Part shown: in pieces, positions 50,252-59,312 of the stretch | Numbering within the stretch: the first letter of the stretch is position 1 | Layout: every line of letters starts with the position of its first letter | Assembly: GCA_910578505.1 (NCBI GenBank) | Contig: CAJTPV010000013.1 | Coordinates: forward strand, 1 to 64,000 | Reading direction: 5' to 3' | Source of the DNA: an uncultured Oscillospiraceae bacterium | GTDB lineage: Bacteria > Bacillota > Clostridia > Oscillospirales > Oscillospiraceae | Length of the DNA: 64,000 nt | Notes under the pieces: generated by a model | The model's input: only the letters and a program-made list of their open reading frames with translations | Databases searched by the model: none | Told to the model about the DNA's origin: nothing | Program-made: the position numbers and the translations under genes

Positions 50252-51385
50252 ATGAGAGTGATTTTTACCTGCGGCGGCACCGCGGGACATGTGAACCCGG
50301 CGCTGGCCCTGGCGGGGCTGATCAAGGACCGGCGGCCCACCAGCGAGATATTGTTTGTGGGGGCCCACCGGGGCATTGAGCGGCAGCTGATCGAGGCGGC
50401 GGGCTGGAAATTCCGGGCGGTGGAGATCTCCAGCTTCCACCGCTCCCTCCGGCCCAGGGAGATCAGGCACAATCTGGTCTCCCTGCGCAGTCTGGTCCGC
50501 TCCCCCAAGGAGGCCCGCGGACTGCTGAAGATCTTTCCGGCGGACCTGGTGGTGGGCACCGGCGGCTACGCCAGCTACCCCATGATCCGGGCGGCGGCCA
50601 AGCAGGGCATCCCCACTGCCATCCATGAGTCCAACGCCATCCCCGGCCTGACCACCAAGCTGCTGGAGGACTGCGCGGACATCATTATGGTGGGCTTTGA
50701 GGAGTGCCGGAGGAACTACCGGTACACGGAGAAGGTGCTGGTCACCGGTACGCCGGTGCGGGGGGATTTCTTCCGGCTGTCCAAGCGGGACGCAAAAAGC
50801 AGACTGGGCATGGACGACGGGCGGCCCTTGATCGTATCCTTCTGGGGCAGCCTGGGGGCGGAGGAGATGAACCGGCAGATGGCCCGGTTTATGGCCCTGG
50901 AGGCGGGCAAGCAGCCCTTCCACCACATCCACGGCGCCGGAACCGTGGGCTCCCTCCATATGAAGGAGTACCTGTCGGCGGCGGGGGTGGACCTGGCGAA
51001 GACGCCGTCTTTGGAGGTGCGGGAGTATATCCAGGACATGGGCACGGTCATGCGGGCGGCGGACCTGGTCATCTGCCGGGCCGGGGCCAGCACCATCAGC
51101 GAGCTGACCGCCCTGGGCCAGCCGGCCATTATCGTCCCCTCCCCCAACGTGGTCCACAACCACCAGGAGCGCAACGCGCGGGTCCTGGCCGACGCCGGGG
51201 GCGCGGTGATGATCCTGGAGAAGGACAGCAGCGGCGACCAGCTCTATCAGACGGCCTGCTCCATCCTCCGGGACCAGAGCCGCCGGCGGCAGATGTCGGT
51301 GGCCATGGCGTCTCTGGGCAGCATCGACGCGGCGGAGAATATCTACAGCGCCATTATGGCCCTCCAGGGCCGCCGGAAGAAGTAG
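50252..51385 (+). CDS. murG: UDP-GlcNAc transferase MurG
   Basis: MurG adds GlcNAc to lipid I, giving lipid II, on the inner face of the membrane. The 377-residue GT-B enzyme shows TCGGTAGHVNPALALA, LVVGTGGYASYPMIRAA, IHESNAIPGLTTKLL, and the donor-binding VICRAGASTISELTALG. Start ATG 50252 has AAAGGGG upstream (an in-frame TTG two codons earlier is unlikely). Normal length. Confidence 0.95.
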   Translation: MRVIFTCGGTAGHVNPALALAGLIKDRRPTSEILFVGAHRGIERQLIEAAGWKFRAVEISSFHRSLRPREIRHNLVSLRSLVRSPKEARGLLKIFPADLVVGTGGYASYPMIRAAAKQGIPTAIHESNAIPGLTTKLLEDCADIIMVGFEECRRNYRYTEKVLVTGTPVRGDFFRLSKRDAKSRLGMDDGRPLIVSFWGSLGAEEMNRQMARFMALEAGKQPFHHIHGAGTVGSLHMKEYLSAAGVDLAKTPSLEVREYIQDMGTVMRAADLVICRAGASTISELTALGQPAIIVPSPNVVHNHQERNARVLADAGGAVMILEKDSSGDQLYQTACSILRDQSRRRQMSVAMASLGSIDAAENIYSAIMALQGRRKK

Positions 51386-51448
51386 CAGTTTTTTCCTTTC
51401 CGCATACCATGGATTAGCTTGAAAAAAATCCATGGGCGGAGGGATACT

Positions 51449-52702
51449 ATGAGTGAAATCATCATCCGGGGCGGCGGACCGCTGGAGGGCTCTGTGGAGG
51501 TCCAGGGCGCGAAGAACAGCGTATTGCCGATTCTGGCGGCCACCATCCTGCACCCGGGGCAGGTGGCGCTGCGGGGCTGCCCCCATCTGAGCGACGTGGA
51601 CGCCAGCATCCGCATCCTGCGGCACCTGGGCTGCCAGGCCCGGTGGGAGGGGGACGAGCTGCTGGTGGACAGCAGCGCCCTCAGCCGCTGGGACATCCCC
51701 GACCACCTGATGCGGGAGATGCGCTCCTCGGTGATCTTTCTGGGGGCCATTCTGGCCCGGATGGGCTGGGCGGAGATGAGCTACCCCGGCGGCTGCGAGC
51801 TGGGGCCCCGGCCTATCGACCTGCATCTGGCCGTTTTGCGGAAGCTGGGGGCGGATCTGCGGGAGGAGGGCGGACATCTGCGGTGCACGGCCCAGCACAT
51901 GGAGGGCCGGGAGATCGCCCTGAGCATCCCCAGCGTGGGGGCCACGGAGAACGCCATTTTAGCCGCCTGCGGCGCGGAGGGGGAGACCGTGCTGGTCAAC
52001 GCCGCAAGGGAGCCGGAGATCTGCGATTTGCAGAACTTTTTACAGGCCATTGGCTGCCAGGTGCGGGGGGCGGGCAGCTCCACCATCTGCATCCAGGGCC
52101 GGCGGGAGACCCATGATGCGGTACATACCGTGATGCCGGACCGGATCGTGGCGGCCACCTATCTGGCGGCTGTGGCGGCGGCGGGCGGCACGGTAGAGCT
52201 GCGCAATGTGGACTACCGGCACCTGTCCACGGTGACTGCGGCCCTCCATGAGGCGGGGTGCAGGATCACCGGCGGCGAGGGGCGGATCGCGCTGCGCTCC
52301 GACGGGCGGCTGGGTTCCGCCGGGACCATCCGCACCGCGCCCTACCCCGGATTTCCTACCGACGCCCAGGCGATTCTGATGGCCGCGCTCCTGCGCAGCC
52401 AGGGGACCACGGTATTTGTGGAGACGATTTTTGAGAGCCGGTACCGCCATGTGGATGAGCTGCGGCGCATGGGCGCGGAGATCAGTGTGGCGGACCGGGT
52501 GGCGGTGGTCACCGGCGTGCCCAGGCTCAGCGGGGCCAACGTGCAGTGTACGGACCTGCGGGGCGGGGCGGCGCTGCTGGTGGCGGGCCTTGCGGCGGAG
52601 GGCGTCACCAAGGTGGGCGGCGTGCGGCATATCCTGCGGGGATATGAGGACCCGGTACGGGACCTGGCGGCGCTGGGGGCAAAAATCGAATGGGAGTCCT
52701 AA
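51449..52702 (+). CDS. murA: UDP-GlcNAc 1-carboxyvinyltransferase MurA
   Basis: MurA transfers enolpyruvate from PEP to UDP-GlcNAc, the first committed step of peptidoglycan synthesis. The 417-residue protein has QGAKNSVLPILAATIL with the substrate Lys-Asn pair, and the active-site Cys116 in YPGGCELGPRPIDLH, so it is predicted fosfomycin-sensitive at this position. PTDAQAILMAALL and the repeated EPT-fold halves are also visible. ATG 51449 has GGAGGG 5 nt upstream. Confidence 0.95.
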   Translation: MSEIIIRGGGPLEGSVEVQGAKNSVLPILAATILHPGQVALRGCPHLSDVDASIRILRHLGCQARWEGDELLVDSSALSRWDIPDHLMREMRSSVIFLGAILARMGWAEMSYPGGCELGPRPIDLHLAVLRKLGADLREEGGHLRCTAQHMEGREIALSIPSVGATENAILAACGAEGETVLVNAAREPEICDLQNFLQAIGCQVRGAGSSTICIQGRRETHDAVHTVMPDRIVAATYLAAVAAAGGTVELRNVDYRHLSTVTAALHEAGCRITGGEGRIALRSDGRLGSAGTIRTAPYPGFPTDAQAILMAALLRSQGTTVFVETIFESRYRHVDELRRMGAEISVADRVAVVTGVPRLSGANVQCTDLRGGAALLVAGLAAEGVTKVGGVRHILRGYEDPVRDLAALGAKIEWES

Positions 52703-52721
52703 GACGGGAGGTAATGCCGGT

Positions 52722-53189
52722 ATGCTGGAGTTGTATAAGCCCGCATTGGAGGATTTATGGTTCCGGGAAGAATTTATGAGCGATCCCGATACCATGTCCT
52801 ACAACCATGCGCAGGGCGGAACGATCCCCTTCCCAAAAGAAAAATGGGAGGGCTGGTATCAGAAATGGGTGGTCCAGCACGAAAACAAGCGGTATTACCG
52901 ATACCTGCTGAATACCCAAAACAATCAATGGGTAGGGGAGATCGCCTACTATCTTGATGACCGGAGAAATATCTATATGGCGGATATTATCATCTGTGCC
53001 AGGTACAGAGGCGCGGGCTGCGGGACGGAAGGGCTGAAGCTCCTGTGTGAGGCGGCCAGGAAACATCATGTGACTGCGCTTTATGATGATATCGCGATTG
53101 ACAACCCGGCGGTTGGGCTGTTCTTGAACAACGGTTTTACAGTTGACTATCAGACAGATGATATCGTTATGGTAAAGCGGATATTATAG
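52722..53189 (+). CDS. GNAT-family N-acetyltransferase inserted in the dcw cluster
   Basis: A 155-residue acyltransferase with the GNAT fold: a WVGEIAYYLDD strand, the acetyl-CoA loop in ARYRGAGCGTEGLKLLCEAA and a closing NNGFTVDY strand. The start at 52722 has GGGAGG 8 nt upstream. It lies between murA and ftsQ, where no GNAT gene is usual, and its DNA is less GC-rich than its neighbours, which suggests insertion. Substrate unknown; wall precursors, antibiotics or protein N-termini are all possible. Confidence 0.85.
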   Translation: MLELYKPALEDLWFREEFMSDPDTMSYNHAQGGTIPFPKEKWEGWYQKWVVQHENKRYYRYLLNTQNNQWVGEIAYYLDDRRNIYMADIIICARYRGAGCGTEGLKLLCEAARKHHVTALYDDIAIDNPAVGLFLNNGFTVDYQTDDIVMVKRIL

Positions 53190-53243
53190 GGTTATTTACA
53201 TCAATGCAATGTAATCGGCGGAAAAAAGAGATGGGGTGAGGGT

Positions 53244-54020
53244 ATGGCAAAAAAGGGGCCGGCGAAAAAACGGAAACGCCGCCGCTGCAGAGGCGGATTG
53301 GCGCGGCTGCTGCGGCCATTGTCGGTGCTTCTGGCGGCGGTGGCCGTGGTGATCGCCCTCACCCTCTTTTTTAAGGTCGGCACCATCGAGGTCACCGGCA
53401 ACAGCCGGTATTCGGCGGAGGAGATCGCCGCCGCCACCGGCGTGGAGATGGGCGACAACCTGATCCTGCTGGACCGGTACGGCATACAGCGGAAGCTGTT
53501 TGTGGACCTGCCCTATATTAAGGAGGCCCGCATCAATCCGAATCCGCCGTCCACCCTGTCGGTGGAGGTGGTGGAGACCACGGCGGTGGCCGCGCTGCCC
53601 GGCGCGGGGGCCTACTGGCTCATCAGCCGGGACGGCAAGCTGCTGGAGGCGGTGGACGAGACGCAGGCCCAGGATTATCTCGGCATCGCGGGCCTGGAGG
53701 CGGACGCCCCCGCCGCCGGTCAGGAGCTGCGCCTGGCGGAGGACAGCCCCATTACGCTCTCCCGGCTCCAGGAGCTGCTGGCCGCCCTGGAGGAGCGGCA
53801 GATCCTGGCCCGGGCGGACAGTTTGGATATGACCAGCGACGATACGCTGGTGATCTACTATGACGGACGATTTCGGGTGGAGATGTACTACAGCGCGGAC
53901 TTTGATTACAAGCTCCACTGTCTGGAGGAGACGGTGACGCTGCTCCAGCCCAATGAGACGGGAATCATCCGCATGACGATGAAGGATGAAGATGAAGTCC
54001 GTTTTATCTCTTCCGGATAA
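53244..54020 (+). CDS. Cell division protein FtsQ/DivIB
   Basis: A 258-residue bitopic division protein. It has a very basic cytoplasmic start, one membrane helix (about residues 28-50, LSVLLAAVAVVIALTLFFKV), then a POTRA domain opening VGTIEVTGNSRYSAEEIAAA and continuing to ARINPNPPSTLSVEVVETTA, and a beta domain. In the divisome it binds FtsL and DivIC and controls septal PBP activity. GATGGGGTGAGGGT lies before the ATG. Position before ftsZ is the classic one. Confidence 0.9.
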   Translation: MAKKGPAKKRKRRRCRGGLARLLRPLSVLLAAVAVVIALTLFFKVGTIEVTGNSRYSAEEIAAATGVEMGDNLILLDRYGIQRKLFVDLPYIKEARINPNPPSTLSVEVVETTAVAALPGAGAYWLISRDGKLLEAVDETQAQDYLGIAGLEADAPAAGQELRLAEDSPITLSRLQELLAALEERQILARADSLDMTSDDTLVIYYDGRFRVEMYYSADFDYKLHCLEETVTLLQPNETGIIRMTMKDEDEVRFISSG

Positions 54021-54090
54021 ATGGGAGCCGGTAATTTTAACCAATCTCCGCTTTGCGGCGGGATTTTTCAAAAAAACAGGGATTCAGCTA

Positions 54091-54119
54091 TTGACCTGAC
54101 TGGAAAAAAAGCATACAAT
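54091..54119 (+). promoter_or_regulatory. Promoter of ftsZ
   Basis: TTGACC (54091-54096), 17-bp spacer, TACAAT (54114-54119), 86 bp before the ftsZ start. It would allow ftsZ expression separate from the long dcw transcript. Confidence 0.78.
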
Positions 54120-54204
54120 AAGAAATAAAAAAACTTGTCCCGCTTCCGGGAGAGGCTGACTCCCGTGGTACGGATGATATAAATTGTGGTAGGAGGTTCC
54201 CACT

Positions 54205-55329
<1,125 letters not shown>

Positions 55330-55397
55330 AAGGGTAAGAAGACGGCGGCTTTGACAGTATAGCGGCAAGATATACCGCACAATTCAGGAGGTGCAAT

Positions 55398-55664
55398 ATG
55401 GAGCAGGCTACGCTGCGTATCCGCATGGATGCGGACTTGAAACGGCAGTTTGACGATTTCTGCGAGGAGGTTGGGATGAATGCCTCTGTGGCGGTCAATC
55501 TTTTTGCCAAGGCGGTTGTGCGGGAGGGAAAGATCCCCTTTGAGATCGCTGCTGATCCTTTCTGGAGCGCCGCAAATCAGGCCGTGCTCAGCCGTTCTAT
55601 CGCTCAATTGGACGCTGGGATGGGAAAATGTCATGAGCTGATCGAAACCGAAGAGCATGTATAA
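55398..55664 (+). CDS. RelB/DinJ-family antitoxin
   Basis: An 88-residue protein with a ribbon-helix-helix start (ATLRIRMDADLKRQFDDFCE, then GMNASVAVNLFAKAVVREGK), typical of RelB/DinJ antitoxins that bind their own promoter and the toxin. It overlaps the toxin gene by 8 bp. The ribosome site AGGAGGTG lies 7 nt before the ATG. DinJ-type antitoxins usually pair with YafQ or RelE, whereas the partner here looks like YoeB. Confidence 0.9.
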   Translation: MEQATLRIRMDADLKRQFDDFCEEVGMNASVAVNLFAKAVVREGKIPFEIAADPFWSAANQAVLSRSIAQLDAGMGKCHELIETEEHV

Positions 55665-55920
55665 GGTGTGGTCAGATGAAGCTTGGGATGAATATCTGGA
55701 GTGGCAGGACAAGGATCCCGATCTGCTCAAGCGCATCAACAAATTGCTCCGGGATATAGAGCGCGATCCCTTTGGCGGAATTGGAAAGCCGGAGGCCCTG
55801 AAAAGAAACTTGCAGGGGTGGTGGAGCCGCCGTATAGATGGAAAAAACCGCATTGTCTATCGCGTCAGAAATAATATGCTGGAGATTGCCCAGTGCGGTT
55901 CCCATTATGGAAAAAAATGA
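55657..55920 (+). CDS. yoeB: YoeB-family mRNA interferase toxin
   Basis: An 87-residue RelE-fold toxin expected to cut mRNA on the ribosome. It matches YoeB/Txe in KVWSDEAWDEYLEWQDKD, GKPEALKRNLQGWWSRRIDG and the C-terminal CGSHYGKK, which carries the catalytic His/Tyr pair; the catalytic Glu and Arg positions are also occupied. The usual antitoxin is YefM (Phd family); here it is RelB/DinJ-like. It is placed directly behind ftsZ and before spoIVB. Confidence 0.92.
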   Translation: MYKVWSDEAWDEYLEWQDKDPDLLKRINKLLRDIERDPFGGIGKPEALKRNLQGWWSRRIDGKNRIVYRVRNNMLEIAQCGSHYGKK

Positions 55921-55947
55921 GCCCAGCCGACATTCATAAATTTTTGA

Positions 55948-55986
55948 CAAACACCACAGACTTTTGCCTGTGGTGTTTGCTTTTTT
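55948..55986 (+). terminator. Terminator after the toxin-antitoxin pair
   Basis: The perfect 12-bp stem CAAACACCACAG/CTGTGGTGTTTG is followed by CTTTTTT. It closes the ftsZ-antitoxin-toxin unit. Confidence 0.9.
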
Positions 55987-56086
55987 GCCGGGAAGTGGGG
56001 GACTTCCGCTTTTTTCCATGTCAAAAGCGCCGTTTTTTACAAATCCGCGGCCTGTGTATTCCGCCGCGGACGGCACAAAGTAGTTT

Positions 56087-56112
56087 CGGCGCGAAGTCAT
56101 TTCCGCGCCGAG
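56087..56112. repeat. Inverted repeat before spoIVB
   Basis: TCGGCGCG and CGCGCCGA pair around a 10-nt loop, about 30 bp before the spoIVB start. It may be an operator or leader hairpin. Confidence 0.4.
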
Positions 56113-56142
56113 GACTACAGGTGGAAAGAGGTGAGAAAATGG

Positions 56143-57168
56143 ATGCGGAAACAGGGAAAATGGAATTTCCTGGCTTTGAGTCTCAGCGGCGTTTTCTGCT
56201 TGTCCGCCCTGCTGGGCATGACGGAGACCGCCCGTGCCGCCGCGCTTGAGGCGGAGACCCTGGTCCCGGTGGGCCACACCATCGGCATTAAACTCTTTGC
56301 CGAGGGGGTGATTGTCATCGGGCTGGCAGAGGTGGAGTCGGAGAGCGGCGTGTCCACCCCCGGCGTGGACTGCGGACTCCAGGTGGGCGACGTGATCGAG
56401 GAGGCCAACGGCCAATGCGTGGAGAGCTCGGAGCAGTTTGCGCGGATGCTCCAGGACGGCGGCGCGGTGGCGCTGAGCGTGTCCAGGGACGGCCGCGACC
56501 TGACGCTGGACGCCCGGCCCGTCCTGGGCGGGGACGGCACCTACCGGCTGGGCGCATGGATTCGGGACAGCATGGCCGGGATTGGCACCATCACGTTTTA
56601 TGACCCCTCTACGGGCGCCTTCGGCGCCCTGGGCCACGGCATTACCGACACCGACACGGGCCTGCTGATGCCCCTGGGAGACGGCTCTGTGATGGACGCC
56701 ACGGTGAAGGCTGTGAAACCCGGCGGAGTCGGTGAACCGGGAGAGCTGCGGGGCAGCTTCAACCTGACGCGGGATGTGGGCGAGCTGTACGCCAACACGG
56801 ACCGGGGGGTATTCGGCGTGATCGAGAGCCAGGACTTCACCCAGGCGGACCCGGTGCCTGTGGCGCGGTCCGGGGATGTGAAGACCGGCCCGGCGGTGAT
56901 CCGTGCCAACGTCAGCGGCGACGGCGTGGAGGAGTTTTCCATCAGGATTGTGCGGGTGCTGGAGGGCGCGGACGTGCAGAACCTGCTGCTGGAGGTCACG
57001 GACCCGCAGCTCCTTCAGCTGACCGGCGGCATTGTGCAGGGGATGAGCGGCTGCCCTATCCTTCAGGACGGGAAGCTGGTGGGCGCGGTGACCCACGTGA
57101 TGGTCAATGACCCGAAGAAAGGGTATGGGATCCTGATCGAAAACATGCTGGCGGAAGCGGGACGGTAG
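56143..57168 (+). CDS. spoIVB: SpoIVB-family sporulation serine peptidase
   Basis: SpoIVB is secreted from the forespore and triggers sigma-K activation by cutting SpoIVFA. The 341-residue protein has an N-terminal signal/anchor (FLALSLSGVFCLSALLGM), a PDZ domain (about 70-135, LQVGDVIEEANGQCVESS) and the S55 peptidase part with the His in GALGHGITDTDTG and Ser302 in QGMSGCPILQDGKLVGAVTH. I prefer ATG 56143, with GAGGTG 9 nt upstream; GTG 56131 is possible. It indicates a spore-forming Clostridia lineage. It follows the division cluster but has its own intergenic region. Confidence 0.9.
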   Translation: MRKQGKWNFLALSLSGVFCLSALLGMTETARAAALEAETLVPVGHTIGIKLFAEGVIVIGLAEVESESGVSTPGVDCGLQVGDVIEEANGQCVESSEQFARMLQDGGAVALSVSRDGRDLTLDARPVLGGDGTYRLGAWIRDSMAGIGTITFYDPSTGAFGALGHGITDTDTGLLMPLGDGSVMDATVKAVKPGGVGEPGELRGSFNLTRDVGELYANTDRGVFGVIESQDFTQADPVPVARSGDVKTGPAVIRANVSGDGVEEFSIRIVRVLEGADVQNLLLEVTDPQLLQLTGGIVQGMSGCPILQDGKLVGAVTHVMVNDPKKGYGILIENMLAEAGR

Positions 57169-57178
57169 CTGAAATAAG

Positions 57179-57208
57179 AAGAGGGAGCGGCGCAGGCCGC
57201 TCCCTCTT
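57179..57208. terminator. Terminator after spoIVB
   Basis: The perfect 13-bp stem AAGAGGGAGCGGC/GCCGCTCCCTCTT with loop GCAG lies 11 bp after the stop. A short triple repeat of CCAGGAATGCC lies at about 57292-57328, with nothing else in the gap except the promoter. Confidence 0.8.
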
Positions 57209-57340
57209 CTTATCCGGCGGCGCGGAGCAGGAAGCAGGCGGGAGAGCGCCGCCCGTGGATGGCCGTATTCGTTCGTCTCCGCCTGGTCCGCCCAGGAATG
57301 CCCGCCCCAGGAATGCCCCAGGAATGCCGCCTCTATTTCG

Positions 57341-57369
57341 TTGACTTTGTACAGCAGGAATGGTAAAAT
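57341..57369 (+). promoter_or_regulatory. Promoter of the methyltransferase-lar operon
   Basis: TTGACT (57341-57346), 17 bp, TAAAAT (57364-57369). Confidence 0.75.
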
Positions 57370-57400
57370 GGTGGGCATGTATCGAAGAGAGGTGAAAAGA

Positions 57401-58531
57401 ATGCTGACATTTGCCATCCCCTGCCTGTTCGGGCTGGAGGGCCTGGTGGGCAGTGAGCTGCGGCGGCTGGAGCTGCGGGACGTACAGGTGGAAAACGGGC
57501 GGGCCCTGTGCCGGGGGACCGCCGCCGACCTGCCGCGGCTGAACATCCATCTGCGCTGCGGGGAGCGGGTGCTGCTCCAGCTGGGCTCCTTCCCCGCCAG
57601 GAGCTTTGAGGCGCTCTTCCAGGGCACGGCCGCCCTGCCCTGGGAGGACTTTATTCCGGCGGACGGCCAGTTTCCGGTGAAGGGCCACGCCCTGGACTCC
57701 CAGCTCCACTCCGTGCCGGACTGCCAGAAAATCATTAAAAAGGCGGCGGCGAAGCGGTTGGGAGAACGGTACGGCCTGGAGAAACTGCCGGAGACCGGGG
57801 CAAAGCATCAGATACAGTTCGCGATCATGCGGGACCAGTGCTTTCTCTATCTGGACACCTCCGGTCCCGGACTCCATAAGCGGGGGTACCGCGCCGTCGG
57901 CGTGGCGGCTCCCCTGCGGGAGACGCTGGCGGCGGCGATGGTGCAGCTGAGCCGGTACCGGGGCCGGGACCCCTTCCGGGACCCCTTCTGCGGCTCCGGC
58001 ACCATTGCCATTGAGGCGGCGCTGATTGCCAAAAACCGTGCGCCGGGCCTGGACCGCTCCTTTGACGCCCAGAAGTGGAAGTGGCTGGACAGCCGCTTCT
58101 GGCTGGAGGCCGCCAGCGAGGCCATGGACGGGGAATTCCACGGCAGCTATGACATCTGGGGTGGCGACATCGACCCCAGAGCCGTCAAAATCGCCCGGGA
58201 AAACGCGGTGAAAGCCGGCGTGGACGATGTGGTGCGCTTCGACATTGCGGACGCCGCCGCCCTGCGCTGCGCGGGGGAGTATGGACAGATCGTCACCAAC
58301 CCGCCCTATGGGGAGCGCCTGCTGGAGCGGCAGGAGGCGGAGGCGCTGTACAAAATGTTCGGCGGGGTCTACCGGTCTGTTCCGCCTAAGTGGCGGGTGC
58401 TGGTCCTGACCAGCCATCCGGATTTTGAAAAAATTTTTGGCCGGAGGGCGGATAAGAAACGAAAATTATACAACGGCATGATAAAATGCGACCTATACCA
58501 GTTCAGCCGGGCGCCGTCCGGCAGCAAGTGA
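57401..58531 (+). CDS. THUMP-domain rRNA (guanine-N2)-methyltransferase, RlmL N-half/YpsC-like
   Basis: A 376-residue SAM-dependent RNA methyltransferase. It has an N-terminal ferredoxin-like plus THUMP region (about 1-160), then the UPF0020 catalytic domain with RDPFRDPFCGSGTIAIEAAL, GGDIDPRAVKIARENA and the catalytic NPPY in VTNPPYGERLLE. It resembles the stand-alone YpsC type rather than the fused RlmKL; the target is probably 23S rRNA guanine. ATG 57401 has AGAGGTG 6 nt upstream. First gene of an apparent operon with larB-larC. Confidence 0.9.
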   Translation: MLTFAIPCLFGLEGLVGSELRRLELRDVQVENGRALCRGTAADLPRLNIHLRCGERVLLQLGSFPARSFEALFQGTAALPWEDFIPADGQFPVKGHALDSQLHSVPDCQKIIKKAAAKRLGERYGLEKLPETGAKHQIQFAIMRDQCFLYLDTSGPGLHKRGYRAVGVAAPLRETLAAAMVQLSRYRGRDPFRDPFCGSGTIAIEAALIAKNRAPGLDRSFDAQKWKWLDSRFWLEAASEAMDGEFHGSYDIWGGDIDPRAVKIARENAVKAGVDDVVRFDIADAAALRCAGEYGQIVTNPPYGERLLERQEAEALYKMFGGVYRSVPPKWRVLVLTSHPDFEKIFGRRADKKRKLYNGMIKCDLYQFSRAPSGSK

Positions 58532-58550
58532 AAAAAGTGAAGGAGTGCTT

Positions 58551-59312
58551 ATGAAGGAACAGGAGCTGCTGAACCTGCTGGAGCGCGTCCGCTGCGGCGG
58601 CGTGTCCCCGGAGGAGGCGGCAAAGCAGATCGACCGCCCCGCCTTTGAGGATTTGGGCTACGCGCGGGTGGACCACCAGCGCGCCCGGCGGCAGGGCGCG
58701 GCGGAGGTGATTTTCGGCCAGGGGAAGACGGCGGAACAGATCGAGGGGATCGTCCGGTGCATGATGGACCGGGGTGCGTCCAACATCCTCATCACCCGCC
58801 TCTCGGCGGAAAAGGAGGCGGCGCTGCGGGGAAAATTCCCGTACCGCTACAGCCAAGCCGCCCGCCTGGCCACCGCCAACCCGGCGGAGCAGCCGCTGGC
58901 AGGCTCCGTGGCCGTGGTCTCGGCGGGGACCAGCGACCTGGCGGTATGCGAGGAGGCCGCGCTGACGGCGGAGGCCCTGGGCAGCCGGGTCCAGCGGGTC
59001 TATGACGCCGGCGTGGCCGGGCTGCACCGCCTGCTGGCAGAGCTGGACACCCTGAACCGCGCCCGGTGCATCGTGGCGGTGGCCGGGATGGAGGGGGCTC
59101 TGCCCAGCGTGGTGGGCGGGCTGGTCAGCTGCCCGGTGATCGCCGTCCCCACCAGCGTGGGATATGGGGCCAACCTGGGGGGGCTGGCCGCGCTGCTGGC
59201 TATGCTGAACTCCTGCGCCAGCGGGGTCAGCGTGGTCAATATCGACAACGGCTTTGGCGCGGGATTCCTGGCCAACCGGATCAATCGGATGAAGGGAGTG
59301 GAGGAAGAATGA
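58551..59312 (+). CDS. larB: Nickel-pincer cofactor biosynthesis protein LarB
   Basis: LarB carboxylates and hydrolyses nicotinic acid adenine dinucleotide, starting the nickel-pincer cofactor of lactate racemase and related racemases. The 253-residue protein shows EVIFGQGKTAEQIEGI, VVSAGTSDLAVCEEAAL, DAGVAGLHRLL and VPTSVGYGANLGGLAALLAM, the AIR-carboxylase-like motifs of the family. ATG 58551 has AAGGAG 5 nt upstream. It overlaps larC by 4 bp. LarE, which adds the sulfurs, and LarA, the usual user, are not in the window. Confidence 0.93.
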   Translation: MKEQELLNLLERVRCGGVSPEEAAKQIDRPAFEDLGYARVDHQRARRQGAAEVIFGQGKTAEQIEGIVRCMMDRGASNILITRLSAEKEAALRGKFPYRYSQAARLATANPAEQPLAGSVAVVSAGTSDLAVCEEAALTAEALGSRVQRVYDAGVAGLHRLLAELDTLNRARCIVAVAGMEGALPSVVGGLVSCPVIAVPTSVGYGANLGGLAALLAMLNSCASGVSVVNIDNGFGAGFLANRINRMKGVEEE

